Counted from the stretch's first letter, positions 1 through 8,768 are shown. The stretch: 64,000 nucleotides of DNA from Acidovorax delafieldii (GCF_007993815.1 NZ_VJWE01000003.1:41021-105020); one strand, 5' to 3'. Notes: a model not told the origin generated them from the sequence alone. Program-made: numbers and translations.

Positions 1-180
1 GGCGTCGCTGGCCACGGCCGGCTGTCCGCTGGTGGTGCCCACGGTGTCAGGCACCGGCAGGGCGGGGGTCTGGTGCATGGGGGCCAGGTTGCAGCCCGCG
101 ATCAGTGCGGTGATGGCCAGGGCTGCAGCGATGGCGGCAATCCGGCGCTGGCGGCGTGGCAAAAAGGGTGGGCGCGTCAT
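1..180 (-). CDS. RND efflux outer-membrane factor lipoprotein (OprM/NodT family), 5' part only
   Basis: This is the first 60 codons of a gene that continues beyond the window edge. The protein opens with an Arg-rich segment (RRQRR, residues 9-13), a hydrophobic stretch and a lipobox LIAGC with Cys30, followed by NLAPMHQ and PALPVPD, as is usual for OprM/TtgC-type outer-membrane channels. Its ATG overlaps the stop of the RND pump by 4 bases (ATGA), so the two are translationally coupled. It should be the outer-membrane exit duct of the tripartite pump encoded just upstream in the operon. Family membership is inferred from the short N-terminus and strongly from context; most of the protein is not visible. 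Confidence 0.75.
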   Translation of the reverse strand, partial: MTRPPFLPRRQRRIAAIAAALAITALIAGCNLAPMHQTPALPVPDTVGTTSGQPAVASDA

Positions 181-3100
181 GCTGCGCTCTCCTGAGTGGG
201 GTGCGGTAGGGTGGTGGCAGGCGGTGGCGGTGCGTTGTCCTCGCTGCGCGACCGGCTCTTGAACCAGCGGCGGATCAGCAGGAAGAACACCGGCACCAGG
301 AAGATGCCCAGCACCGTGGAAGCCAGCATGCCGCCCAGCACGGCGGTACCGATGGCCACCCGCCCGCCTGCACCCGCGCCGGTGCCGATGGCCAGCGGGA
401 TCACCCCGAAGCCAAACGCCAGCGAGGTCATCAGGATGGGCCGCAGGCGCAGGCGCACGGCCGCGACGATGGCGTCAAACAGGTTCTTGCCCTGCTCCTG
501 CAGCTGCACCGCAAACTCCACGATCAGGATCGCGTTTTTGGACGCCAGCCCCACCGTGGTCAGCAGCCCCACCTGAAAGTACACGTCGTTGGTGAGGCCC
601 CGGGTGTAGGTGGCGGCGAGCGCGCCCACCACGCCCAGCGGCACGGCGAGGATCACCGACAGCGGCACGGTCCAGCTTTCATACAGGGCTGCCAGGCACA
701 GGAACACGAACAGGATCGAGATCGCGTACAGCATGGGGGCCTGGGCGCCCGACTGGCGTTCCTGCAGCGAGGCGCCCGTCCACTCGTAGCCAATGCCGGG
801 AGGCAGTGTGCGCAGGATGTCTTCCACGATCTTCATGGCTGCGCCCGAGCTCACGCCTGGTGCCGCGCGGCCTTCCAGCTCGTACGCCGGGTTGCCGTTG
901 TAGCGCAGCAGCTGCGGCGAGCCGTAGGCCCAGTAGCTGGTGGAGAACGCGCCAAACGGCACCATCTCGCCCTTGCTGTTGCGCACGCTCCAGCGCGCCA
1001 CGTCCTGCGGCAGCATGCGCGCCGGGGCGTCGCCCTGGATGTACACGCGCTTGACCCGTTCGTTGTTCAGGAAGTCGTTCACGTAGGTGCCGCCAATGGC
1101 GCTGGAGAGCACGCTGTTGATGTCGTTGTACGACAGCCCAAGCGCGGCGGCCTTGCGGTCGTCGATCTCCAGGCGCAGCTCGCTGGCGTCCTCCAGGTTG
1201 GTCATGCGCAGGTTGGTCAGTTCGGGCCGCTTGCGCGCTTCGGTCAGAAAGGTGTTGGTGGCCGCCAGCAACGCCTGGTGGCCCAGGCCGTTCATGTCCT
1301 TGATCACGAAGTTGAAGCCCGAGCTGGAGCCCAGGCCCCGCACGGCCGGCGGCATGACGACCAGCACCCGCGCATCGCGGATGGAGGCCAGGTCGCGCGT
1401 GGCCTTGTAGGCGATCTGCGCGGCGGCCTGGTTGGGCAGCGTGCGGTCTTCCCAGGGCTTGAGGCGCACAAAGCCACGTGCCGAGGCCTGGTCTCCGTTG
1501 ATGCCCGAGACCTGGTAGAAGCTCAGCACATCGGGCTGCTGCGCAAAGTAGTCGCGCACCTGGTCCAGCACGCTCTGCAGCCGCGCATCGGCGGCGCCCG
1601 AGGGCAGGTTCACGTTCACGTACAGGAAGCCCTGGTCTTCGTCGGGCAGGAAGGATGTGGGCAGGCGCGCCATGAGCAGCCACACCACGCCACACACCGC
1701 CAGAAAGATCAGCACCATGCGTTTGGTGCGGCGCAGGGTGTAGGCCACTGTGCCCTGGTAGCGTGCCGAAGTGGCGTCGAAATGGTGGTTGAACCAGCGG
1801 AAGAACCGGTCGTTCAGCCCCAGCAGGCCGCGGCGGATGGGCCGGTCATGCCCGGCAGACGCGGCTGCGGGCTTGAGCAGCGTGGCGCACAGCGCCGGGG
1901 TGAGGGTGAGCGCCACAAACACCGACAGCGCCATGGCCGCCACGATGGTGATGGAGAACTGCCGGTAGATCACGCCGGTGGAGCCGCCAAAGAACGCCAT
2001 GGGCACGAACACCGCCGACAGCGTGACCCCGATGCCCACCAGGGCGGGCGTGATTTCGCGCATGGACTGGCGGGTGGCCTCCTTGGCCGACTGGCCGGTC
2101 TCGTGCATCACCCGCTCGACGTTTTCGACCACCACGATCGCATCGTCCACCAGCAGGCCGATGGCCAGCACCATGGCAAACATGGTCAGCGTGTTGATCG
2201 AATACCCCGCCAGCGACAGCACCCCGAAGGTGCCCAGCAGCACCACCGGCACGGCGATGGCGGGGATCAGGGTGGCGCGGAAGTTCTGCAAAAACACGAA
2301 CATCACGATCACCACCAGGATCATGGCTTCGCCCAGTGCGCTGACCACTTCCTTGATGGAGGCGCGCACAAAGGGCGTGGAGTCCGAACTCACGAAGTAG
2401 TCGATCTGGTTGGGAAAGTAGGGCTTGAGTTCAGCCAGCTTGGCGGCAATGGCATCGGCCACCTGCATGGCGTTGGCGCCGTCGGCCAGCACGATGCCCA
2501 TGCCCGCGCCGGGCATGCCATTGAGCTTGGCCTTCACAGTCAGGTTCTCGGCGCCCAGCTCTACGCGGGCCACGTCCTTGACGGTGACCACTGAGCCATC
2601 GAGCGCCGACTTGAGCACGATGGCCTCGAACTGCTCCACCGTCTTGAGCTTGGTGCGGGCGGTGATGGTGGCGTTGAGCTGCTGGTCGGACACCGCGGGC
2701 AGGGCGCCCAGCTGGCCGGCAGATACCTGCGCGTTCTGGGCGTTGAGCGCATTGACCAGGTCCGACGGCATCAGCGCGTACTTCTCCATCTTGGCCGGGT
2801 CCATCCAGATGCGCATGGCGTAGTTGGTGCCGAACACCGTCACGTCACCGACACCGTCGATGCGGCCGATCACGTCCACCAGGCTGCTGGTCAGGAAGTC
2901 GCCGATGTCCACGGCGCTCATCGAGGGGTCTTTGGAGAAGAAGCTGTAAGTGACCAGGAAGTCCTGCCCGCCCTTGTTGACGAACACTCCCCGGCTCTTG
3001 ACGGCGTCGGGCAGGCGGTTGGTGGCGGCCTGCAGCTTGTTCTGCACCTGCACCTGCGCCACGTCGATGTTGGTGCCGGGCGCGAAGGTGAGCGTGGTGC

Positions 3101-3365
3101 GCGAGCGGCCCGAGGCATCCGAGGTCGAGCTCATATAGAGCATGTTGTCGATGCCCTTGAGCTGCTGTTCGATGATCTGCGTGACCGAGTTTTCGACCGT
3201 CTCGGCCGAGGCGCCGGTGTATTGCGAGCCGATGGTCACGCGTGGCGGAGCGATGTCGGGGTACTGCTCCAGTGGCAGCGTGACGATGGACAGTGCACCG
3301 CCCAACATGATGATGATAGCGATGACCCAGGCAAAAATGGGCCGGTTGATGAAGAACTGAGCCAT
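177..3365 (-). CDS. RND multidrug efflux pump, inner-membrane subunit (HAE1/AcrB-MexB family)
   Basis: A 1062-residue proton-driven drug exporter of the inner membrane, the usual length for AcrB, MexB and TtgB. The N-terminus MAQFFINRPIFAWVIAI is the classic TM1 entry of HAE1 pumps. The paired aspartates of the proton relay are present in GLLVDDAIVVVENVER (about residues 405-420). The repeated two-half architecture, two large periplasmic loops and twelve membrane segments are visible. It lies 18 bases downstream of the adaptor gene and overlaps the outer-membrane factor gene, so all three form one operon. Substrates cannot be read from sequence. No linked TetR-type repressor is seen; the divergent neighbour is a YbaK-family gene. 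Confidence 0.95.
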   Translation of the reverse strand: MAQFFINRPIFAWVIAIIIMLGGALSIVTLPLEQYPDIAPPRVTIGSQYTGASAETVENSVTQIIEQQLKGIDNMLYMSSTSDASGRSRTTLTFAPGTNIDVAQVQVQNKLQAATNRLPDAVKSRGVFVNKGGQDFLVTYSFFSKDPSMSAVDIGDFLTSSLVDVIGRIDGVGDVTVFGTNYAMRIWMDPAKMEKYALMPSDLVNALNAQNAQVSAGQLGALPAVSDQQLNATITARTKLKTVEQFEAIVLKSALDGSVVTVKDVARVELGAENLTVKAKLNGMPGAGMGIVLADGANAMQVADAIAAKLAELKPYFPNQIDYFVSSDSTPFVRASIKEVVSALGEAMILVVIVMFVFLQNFRATLIPAIAVPVVLLGTFGVLSLAGYSINTLTMFAMVLAIGLLVDDAIVVVENVERVMHETGQSAKEATRQSMREITPALVGIGVTLSAVFVPMAFFGGSTGVIYRQFSITIVAAMALSVFVALTLTPALCATLLKPAAASAGHDRPIRRGLLGLNDRFFRWFNHHFDATSARYQGTVAYTLRRTKRMVLIFLAVCGVVWLLMARLPTSFLPDEDQGFLYVNVNLPSGAADARLQSVLDQVRDYFAQQPDVLSFYQVSGINGDQASARGFVRLKPWEDRTLPNQAAAQIAYKATRDLASIRDARVLVVMPPAVRGLGSSSGFNFVIKDMNGLGHQALLAATNTFLTEARKRPELTNLRMTNLEDASELRLEIDDRKAAALGLSYNDINSVLSSAIGGTYVNDFLNNERVKRVYIQGDAPARMLPQDVARWSVRNSKGEMVPFGAFSTSYWAYGSPQLLRYNGNPAYELEGRAAPGVSSGAAMKIVEDILRTLPPGIGYEWTGASLQERQSGAQAPMLYAISILFVFLCLAALYESWTVPLSVILAVPLGVVGALAATYTRGLTNDVYFQVGLLTTVGLASKNAILIVEFAVQLQEQGKNLFDAIVAAVRLRLRPILMTSLAFGFGVIPLAIGTGAGAGGRVAIGTAVLGGMLASTVLGIFLVPVFFLLIRRWFKSRSRSEDNAPPPPATTLPHPTQESAA

Positions 3366-3383
3366 GTGCTGCGTCCTTCGTGC

Positions 3384-4706
3384 TCAGCGGGAGGCCGCTG
3401 GGGCAGGGGCCGAGGCGGGCGCGGCACCTGCAGCGGGCGGCGCGTCGGCGCCAGGGGCTCCCTTGCGGCCCTTGGCGGGTGCTTTGGGGTCCACCTCCAC
3501 CGCGCGCACCTTGTCGCCCGGTTTGACGCGCTGGAACCCTTCGGTCACCACGCGCTCGCCGGCAGCCAGCCCGCCTTGCAGCAGCCACTGGTTGCCCACC
3601 GCCCGGTCGATGCTGATCGGGCGTTTTTCCACCACATCGCCTTCCTTGACCACCAGCACGCTGGGCTTGCCGGTGAGGTCTCGGGTCACGGCCTGCTGGG
3701 GCACCAGCAGGGCTTCGGGCGCAAGGCCGGTGGGCAGCAGCGCCTGTACGTACATGCCGGGCATCAGCGTGCCCTTGGGGTTGGGCACGACGGCGCGCAG
3801 CGTGACGGTGCCGGTGGTGGCGTTCACGATCACGCCGGCAAACTGCAGCTGGCCGCGTTGCGCGTACTCGGTGCCGTCGTCCAGGCGGATGCGCACGGGG
3901 ACCTTGTCGCCCTCGACCTTCTGGAAGCGGCCTGCGTCCCAGTCCCGCTGCAACTGCATCAGCTCGGTGGTGGACTGGGTGAAATCCACGTACATCGGGT
4001 CAAGCTGGACGATGGAGGTCAGCGCATCGGCCTGGTTGGCCGTGACCAGCGCTCCCGGCGTCACGTTGGACAGGCTGATGCGTCCACTGATCGGTGCCTC
4101 GATGCGGCTGTACTTGAGGTTGATGCGGGCGGTGGCCAGGTTGGCCTGGGCCACGGCCACGTCGGAGCGCGACTGGGCTGCGGCGGCCTGGCTTTCTTCA
4201 AAGGCCTGCTGGCTGATGGCGTCGATCTTCACCAGCTCCGCATTGCGCTTGGCGGTGGCCTCCTGGGTGCGCGCGGTGGCCTCGGCCTTGGCCAGGGCTG
4301 CCTGCGCGCTGGCTTCGGTGGCCCGCAGCGAGGCGTCATCGATCTGGTACAGCGGCTGGCCTTGGCGCACCAGCATCCCTTCGGTGAACAGGCGCTTTTG
4401 CAGGATGCCCGACACCTGGGGCCTTACCTCGGCCGTGAGCGAGGCGCGGGTGCGGCCGGGCAGGGCGGCTTCGAGCTGCTGGCTTTGCTGCTTGAGCGTG
4501 ATCACGCCCACTTCAGGGGCGGCCTTGGCCGGTGCGGGGACCTCGTTGGGTTTGCTGCAGCCGGACAAGATGCCCGCGATCAGCAGCAGCCCCAGCAACG
4601 CTCCCCGGCATGGCAATGCCCCGAGGGCGGGGCGGCCCGGCACAGTGTTGGCAGGGGAGGTCGCGGGCAGGCTCGGGCACAGCGGGGACAACGCAGCATC
4701 GTTCAT
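3384..4706 (-). CDS. RND efflux periplasmic adaptor lipoprotein (AcrA/MexA family)
   Basis: A 440-residue membrane-fusion protein linking the inner-membrane pump to the outer-membrane duct. A hydrophobic segment ends in the lipobox ILSGC (Cys50). This is followed by the barrel-sandwich strand LPGRTRASLTAEVRPQVSG, an Ala/Gln-rich alpha-hairpin (about residues 125-200), the return RIEAPISGRIS, and beta-barrel segments PNPKGTLMPGMYV and PQQAVTRD. The C-terminus is a low-complexity Ala/Pro tail. The ATG at 4706 gives an unusually long n-region before the signal; a GTG at codon 23 would give a more typical signal and is a real alternative. First gene of the efflux operon. Confidence 0.92.
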   Translation of the reverse strand: MNDAALSPLCPSLPATSPANTVPGRPALGALPCRGALLGLLLIAGILSGCSKPNEVPAPAKAAPEVGVITLKQQSQQLEAALPGRTRASLTAEVRPQVSGILQKRLFTEGMLVRQGQPLYQIDDASLRATEASAQAALAKAEATARTQEATAKRNAELVKIDAISQQAFEESQAAAAQSRSDVAVAQANLATARINLKYSRIEAPISGRISLSNVTPGALVTANQADALTSIVQLDPMYVDFTQSTTELMQLQRDWDAGRFQKVEGDKVPVRIRLDDGTEYAQRGQLQFAGVIVNATTGTVTLRAVVPNPKGTLMPGMYVQALLPTGLAPEALLVPQQAVTRDLTGKPSVLVVKEGDVVEKRPISIDRAVGNQWLLQGGLAAGERVVTEGFQRVKPGDKVRAVEVDPKAPAKGRKGAPGADAPPAAGAAPASAPAPAASR

Positions 4707-4914
4707 GGGCGTGGGAGCGGTTGGGTTGGGAAGGTTCGGCGCATTGTGGGGCGCACACATTTCCTGTTTGTAAAGTGGCCGGATTTGGCCCGGGTGCCGG
4801 AGCGCCGTGCAGGGACATGCGGGCCGGGGTGCGAGGGAGGCCATGGCGCGCGGCAAAATGGAGGGAGACCCGACCGAATCACGCCCCCCTGTGGACCTGC
4901 TGGAGACAACGCGA

Positions 4915-5448
4915 ATGTGTGGAGCCGAACTGAAGAACCTGCCCGAGGGCGTACAGCGAGTGGCTGCCGAACTGCAGCGGCGCGGCCACCCGCACCTGCC
5001 GCAGATGCTGGACGATGCCGCACGCACCGCACAGCAGGCCGCCGATGCGCTGGGCATCCTGGTGGGGCAGGTGGCCAAGAGCATCATCTTCCGGCGCAAG
5101 AGCGACGATGCTGCGGTGCTGGTGGTCACCTCGGGCGACCGACGCGTGGACGAGAAAAAGGTGGAAGCCCATGTGGGCGGCAAGATCGGCCGGGCCGATG
5201 CCGAGTTTGTGAAATCGCGCACCGGCTTCTCGATTGGCGGCGTGTCGCCCGTGGCGCATGCCACGCCGCCCGTCACGCTCATTGACCAGGACCTGCTGCG
5301 CTTTGACGTGGTGTGGGCCGCAGCAGGCCACCCCCATGGTGTGTTCCCCTTGCACCCCACCGACCTGCAGCGTCTGACGGGCGCACCCGTGGTGGACGTG
5401 GTGCAAGCACCGGTGGCGGACGCGTCTGCGCCCCAGGCGGTCGCATGA
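4915..5448 (+). CDS. YbaK/EbsC-family aminoacyl-tRNA editing protein
   Basis: A 177-residue protein of the YbaK/ProX superfamily, which hydrolyses mischarged tRNAs such as Cys-tRNA(Pro) or Ala-tRNA(Pro). Characteristic parts are the N-terminal helix LPEGVQRVAAELQ, the AKSIIFR segment carrying the conserved Lys, the KVEAHVGGKIGRADAEFV stretch and the glycine-rich GFSIGGVSPVAH loop. I chose the ATG at 4915 because GGAGA lies 8 bases upstream and family members begin near this point; the reading frame is open upstream to 4807 but that part looks non-coding. Its stop overlaps the next start (ATGA), so it is coupled to the DUF1289 gene. Which mischarged tRNA it edits is unknown. Confidence 0.88.
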   Translation: MCGAELKNLPEGVQRVAAELQRRGHPHLPQMLDDAARTAQQAADALGILVGQVAKSIIFRRKSDDAAVLVVTSGDRRVDEKKVEAHVGGKIGRADAEFVKSRTGFSIGGVSPVAHATPPVTLIDQDLLRFDVVWAAAGHPHGVFPLHPTDLQRLTGAPVVDVVQAPVADASAPQAVA

Positions 5449-5711
5449 ATGCTATTGATCTGCTAGCTGCCAAGGCAAAAGAGACTAGCGCTACTGGCCA
5501 ATTTGACCCCAAAAGTGCCGAGCCAGTGCCTTCGCCCTGCATTTCGGTGTGCCGCATGACGCCCGACCGCAGCCACTGCGAAGGCTGCTTTCGCACGCTG
5601 GATGAAATCCGCGCCTGGTCGCGTGCCGACGCTCCGCAGCGGCGCGCCATCTGGGCGCAGTTGTTGCAACGCGCCGGCATTGCCTGGCCCGTGCCGGAGA
5701 CCGAAGCATGA
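5445..5711 (+). CDS. DUF1289 small Cys-rich protein with a repeat-derived N-terminus
   Basis: An 88-residue protein. The DUF1289 core is CISVCRM, then HCEGCFRTLDEI and WS, giving a C-x3-C-x8-C-x2-C cluster that probably binds metal (family expectation, function unknown). The N-terminal residues 3-23 are encoded by a copy of the dispersed 63-bp repeat found throughout this window; the start codon sits 6 bases before the repeat. The gene overlaps its neighbours by 4 bases on both sides (YbaK-like gene upstream, isomerase downstream), so the three are translationally coupled. DUF1289 proteins are often shorter at this end, consistent with the leader being an added piece. Confidence 0.85.
   Translation: MNAIDLLAAKAKETSATGQFDPKSAEPVPSPCISVCRMTPDRSHCEGCFRTLDEIRAWSRADAPQRRAIWAQLLQRAGIAWPVPETEA
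5451..5514 (+). repeat. 63-bp dispersed repeat, copy 1 (coding, in DUF1289 gene)
   Basis: Starts GCTATTGATC and contains the core ACTAGCGCTACTGGCC followed by TTTGACCCCAAAA. It is read in the frame that gives ATTSATG-like peptides, here ETSATGQFDPK, very close to the peptide of the copy inside glmU (TTSATGTFDLK). Confidence 0.8.
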
Positions 5712-6361
5712 AGCGCATCACGTTCTACCTGGACTTCATTTCTCCCTATGCCTGGCTGGCGTTTGAGCGCTTGCCCGAGGTGCTGGAAGGGCTGACCTAC
5801 AGCGTGACCTACCAGTCCGTGCTGCTGGGTGCCCTGCTGCAGCAGCACGGCAACCCCGGCCCTGCGGGCATTGCCCCCAAGCGCGACTGGACCTACCGCC
5901 ATGTGACCTGGCTGGGCCATGCGCAAGGCACGCCACTGCAGATGCCTGCGCGCCACCCGTTCAACCCGCTGCCCCTGCTGCGCCAGGCCCTGGCCTGCAG
6001 CGACGACGGCAGCATCAACCGCTACGTGGCGGGCACGGTGTTGCGGCACGTGTGGCAAGGCGGCGCCGACGCGCTGGACCCTGCGCGCCTGGCCACGCTG
6101 GCCGAGGCGCTGGCGGAGCAGGTGCGCCCCGGGCAGGACGTGAACAGCGACGGCCCCAAGGCCTTGCTGCGCGCCAACACCGAAGCCGCGCAAGCAGCCG
6201 GTGTGTTTGGCGTGCCCGCGTTCGGTGTGGATGGCAAGCTGTTCTGGGGGCTGGACGGCCTGCCCATGCTGCGTGCCTACCTCGATGGCGACGCCTGGTT
6301 CGACGGCCCCGCCTGGGACGCTGTCAGCCAGCTCCCATCGGGTTTACCCGGCAAGCCCTGA
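5708..6361 (+). CDS. 2-hydroxychromene-2-carboxylate isomerase family protein (DsbA/kappa-GST fold)
   Basis: A 217-residue thioredoxin-fold protein. The N-terminus MKRITFYLDFISPYAWLAF carries Ser12 in the position of the glutathione-activating serine of NahD-type HCCA isomerases and kappa glutathione transferases. Later motifs are FNPLPLLR, GVFGVPAF (cis-Pro loop) and FWGLDGLPML, all typical of the family. It overlaps the DUF1289 gene by 4 bases. In naphthalene degraders this enzyme interconverts HCCA and its open form. No aromatic-degradation genes flank it here, so a general glutathione-dependent role is as likely. Confidence 0.88.
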   Translation: MKRITFYLDFISPYAWLAFERLPEVLEGLTYSVTYQSVLLGALLQQHGNPGPAGIAPKRDWTYRHVTWLGHAQGTPLQMPARHPFNPLPLLRQALACSDDGSINRYVAGTVLRHVWQGGADALDPARLATLAEALAEQVRPGQDVNSDGPKALLRANTEAAQAAGVFGVPAFGVDGKLFWGLDGLPMLRAYLDGDAWFDGPAWDAVSQLPSGLPGKP

Positions 6362-6534
6362 GCAATTTCCGGATGCTGAAAGGGGTGCTGCGGGTTTCAC
6401 CCTAAGTTGTCAGAGAGCGGTCAGTTTGATGAAAGCTCTTGTTGGTTTCGCGTCAGAGGGTGGTCAGTGCCATCTCCAAGAATGCGTGCAGCCCGCCGCA
6501 GTGCGGTCTGTAACACCAATAGGAGACACACACC

Positions 6535-8196
6535 ATGGCAACTGTTCATCCCGCACCGCGGCCGATGTCGCCCGAAGAGAGGAAGGTCATCTTCGCCTCG
6601 TCGCTCGGCACCGTTTTCGAGTGGTACGACTTTTACCTGTACGGCTCGCTCGCAGCCATCATCGCCAAGCAGTTCTTCAGCGGTCTGGATGCCGGTTCGG
6701 CGTTCATCTTCGCGCTGCTGGCGTTTGCGGCGGGCTTCATTGTTCGTCCCTTCGGCGCCATCTTCTTCGGCCGCCTGGGCGACATGATCGGCCGCAAGTA
6801 CACGTTCCTGGTCACCATCCTGATCATGGGCCTGTCCACCTTCATCGTGGGCATCTTGCCAACCTACGCGTCCATCGGTGTGGCCGCTCCCGTCATCCTG
6901 ATTGCCCTGCGCCTGCTGCAAGGCCTGGCACTGGGCGGTGAATACGGCGGTGCTGCCACGTATGTGGCCGAGCACGCACCGCACGGCAAGCGCGGCGCCT
7001 ACACCGCCTGGATCCAGACCACCGCCACGCTGGGCCTGTTCCTGTCGCTGATGGTGATCCTGGGCACTCGCACCGTGCTGGGCGAAGAAGCCTTTGGTGA
7101 TTGGGGCTGGCGTGTTCCGTTCATCGTGTCGATCCTGCTGCTGGCCATTTCGGTCTGGATCCGCCTGTCGATGAACGAATCCCCTGCCTTCCAGAAGATG
7201 AAGGCCGAGGGCAAGACCTCCAAGGCACCGTTGACCGAATCCTTCGGCCAGTGGAAGAACCTGAAGATCGTGATCCTGGCACTGGTGGGCCTGACCGCCG
7301 GCCAGGCCGTGGTGTGGTATTCGGGCCAGTTCTATGCGCTGTTCTTCCTGACGCAAGCGCTGAAGGTCGATGGCGCCACCGCCAATATCTTCGTGGCCGT
7401 TTCGCTGCTGATTGGTACGCCGTTCTTCATCGTGTTCGGTTCGCTGTCGGACAAGATCGGCCGCAAGCCCATCATCCTGGCAGGCTGCCTGCTGGCCGCG
7501 CTGACGTACTTCCCTGTGTTCGGTGCGCTTACCAAGGCGGCCAACCCTGCCCTGGCTGAAGCCCAGGCCAAGAACAAGGTGGTGATCACCGCTGACCCTG
7601 CCGAGTGCTCGTTCCAGTTCAACCCCACCGGCACCACCAAGTTCACCAGCTCGTGCGACATCGCCAAGCAGGTGCTGGCTGGCGCTTCGGTGAGCTATGA
7701 AAACGCTGTGGCTCCCGCCGGTACGGTGGCGAGCATCAAGATTGGCGAAACCGCAATCCCCTCGTACACCAGCAAGGGCCTGAGCGCTGACGAAGCCAAG
7801 AAGAAGGACGCCGAGTTCAAGAAGCTCGTGGCCGACGACCTGAAGGCCGCTGGCTACCCCACCAAGGCAGACCCTGCACGCATCGACAAGGTGATGGTCA
7901 CCATCATCCTGACCTACCTGGTGCTGCTGGTGACCATGGTGTACGGCCCCATCGCCGCCATGCTGGTGGAAATGTTCCCCACCCGCATCCGCTACACGTC
8001 CATGTCCCTGCCGTACCACATCGGTAACGGCTGGTTTGGCGGCCTGCTGCCCACCACGGCGTTTGCCATCGTGGCCCAGACCGGCAACATGTACAACGGC
8101 CTGTGGTACCCCATCATCATCGCCGGTGCCACGGTGGTGATCGGTGGCCTGTTCATCAAGGAAACCAAGGACGTGGACATCTACGCCAACGACTGA
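6535..8196 (+). CDS. MFS transporter, metabolite:H+ symporter (MHS) family, with a ~115-residue loop insertion
   Basis: A 553-residue inner-membrane symporter. MHS hallmarks are GTVFEWYDFYLYGSLA in TM1, FGRLGDMIGRKYTF after TM2, LQGLALGGEYGGAATYVAEH in TM4-5, and MVEMFPTRIRYTSMSLPYHIG-like segments near the C-terminus. Usual members are about 430-450 residues. The extra length is one hydrophilic block at roughly residues 333-450, between FGALTKAANPAL and KVMVTIILTYL, replacing a loop in the C-terminal half. The block contains two cysteines (EC and SSC) that could form a disulfide if it is periplasmic. RBS AGGAG lies upstream of ATG 6535. Substrate unknown; MHS members carry dicarboxylates, proline/betaine or shikimate. 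Confidence 0.93.
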   Translation: MATVHPAPRPMSPEERKVIFASSLGTVFEWYDFYLYGSLAAIIAKQFFSGLDAGSAFIFALLAFAAGFIVRPFGAIFFGRLGDMIGRKYTFLVTILIMGLSTFIVGILPTYASIGVAAPVILIALRLLQGLALGGEYGGAATYVAEHAPHGKRGAYTAWIQTTATLGLFLSLMVILGTRTVLGEEAFGDWGWRVPFIVSILLLAISVWIRLSMNESPAFQKMKAEGKTSKAPLTESFGQWKNLKIVILALVGLTAGQAVVWYSGQFYALFFLTQALKVDGATANIFVAVSLLIGTPFFIVFGSLSDKIGRKPIILAGCLLAALTYFPVFGALTKAANPALAEAQAKNKVVITADPAECSFQFNPTGTTKFTSSCDIAKQVLAGASVSYENAVAPAGTVASIKIGETAIPSYTSKGLSADEAKKKDAEFKKLVADDLKAAGYPTKADPARIDKVMVTIILTYLVLLVTMVYGPIAAMLVEMFPTRIRYTSMSLPYHIGNGWFGGLLPTTAFAIVAQTGNMYNGLWYPIIIAGATVVIGGLFIKETKDVDIYAND

Positions 8197-8213
8197 TCGT
8201 TACTGACCGGTGT

Positions 8214-8245
8214 ACAGGGCCCGCCCCGCAAGGGTCGGGCCCTGT
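8214..8245 (+). terminator. Stem-loop after the MHS transporter gene
   Basis: Perfect 10-bp arms ACAGGGCCCG and CGGGCCCTGT around a 12-base loop, starting 17 bases after the stop codon. The T-tract is weak (GTTCC), so it may slow or end transcription or protect the mRNA end. Confidence 0.6.
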
Positions 8246-8292
8246 GTTCCATCAAGGGGCTTGTCCGCGCACCAGTACAACCCATAACCCCG

Positions 8293-8455
8293 GGGATGCT
8301 GTGCATGATTCGAGCGGTAAGTGTGCGCTGCGGATCGGGATGGGCTGCAAGGCGCAAAACGCAGCAATAGCCGCAGCTATTGCGAGGTTTTGCAACGCGG
8401 CAGACCGCCCGAGCCCGCAGATGCATACGGCGCGACGAATCGTGCACAGCATCCC
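8293..8455. repeat. 163-bp long imperfect palindrome (nested inverted repeat)
   Basis: The outer arms start GGGATGCTGTGCA and return as TGCACAGCATCCC, continuing as imperfect pairing for about 40 bases each side (GATTCG/CGAATC, CTGCGG/CCGCAG). A second inner hairpin pairs GCAAAACG-CAGCAATAGC with GCTATTGC-GAGGTTTTGC around the centre near 8375. It fills the gap between the MHS gene and the small membrane-protein gene. It looks like a BIME-like or mobile non-autonomous element; no coding capacity is seen. Confidence 0.75.
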
Positions 8456-8501
8456 TAGCCAGGCCCCTTGATTGAACAAACCCATCCCAGGAGATATTGA
8501 T

Positions 8502-8711
8502 ATGTGGAAGATTGTTGTTGGCTTCGTCTTGTTTGCCGCCTTGTCGATGTACGTGATCATCACGGCGGGCGACAAGGCCGACATGGGCGGAGAAAAGCAC
8601 GGTGCCGATGCGGTGCACGCCCCCGAGGCACCCGCCAGCGCAGCTGCACCCGCAGCCGCCGCCGCGCCGGCACCCGCTGCAGCCCCTGCATCGGCTGCCA
8701 GCGCGCAATAA
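8502..8711 (+). CDS. Small single-pass membrane protein with Ala/Pro-rich tail
   Basis: A 69-residue protein. It begins MWKIVVGFVLFAALSMYVI, a single membrane segment with a short N-terminal side, then a charged stretch GDKADMGGEKHGADAVHAPE and a low-complexity A/P tail. The start at 8502 is supported by AGGAG about 9 bases upstream; an earlier in-frame ATG at 8472 lacks this. It is not a recognised family. The tail looks like a flexible periplasmic linker. It sits alone between a long palindrome and a strong terminator. Confidence 0.65.
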   Translation: MWKIVVGFVLFAALSMYVIITAGDKADMGGEKHGADAVHAPEAPASAAAPAAAAAPAPAAAPASAASAQ

Positions 8712-8730
8712 GCGCATTGCCCGGCATGAC

Positions 8731-8768
8731 AAAGGCCCTGCCAGCAATCGCTGGCAGGGCCTTTTTTT
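8731..8768 (+). terminator. Strong Rho-independent terminator
   Basis: Perfect 15-bp stem AAAGGCCCTGCCAGC / GCTGGCAGGGCCTTT with AATC loop, followed by a run of T. It closes the small membrane-protein gene and separates it from the convergent binding-protein gene. Confidence 0.9.

Noticed and set aside
1278..2594. A 438-codon plus-strand open frame within the RND pump gene
   Set aside because: His/Gln/Gly-rich antisense translation of a conserved pump gene.
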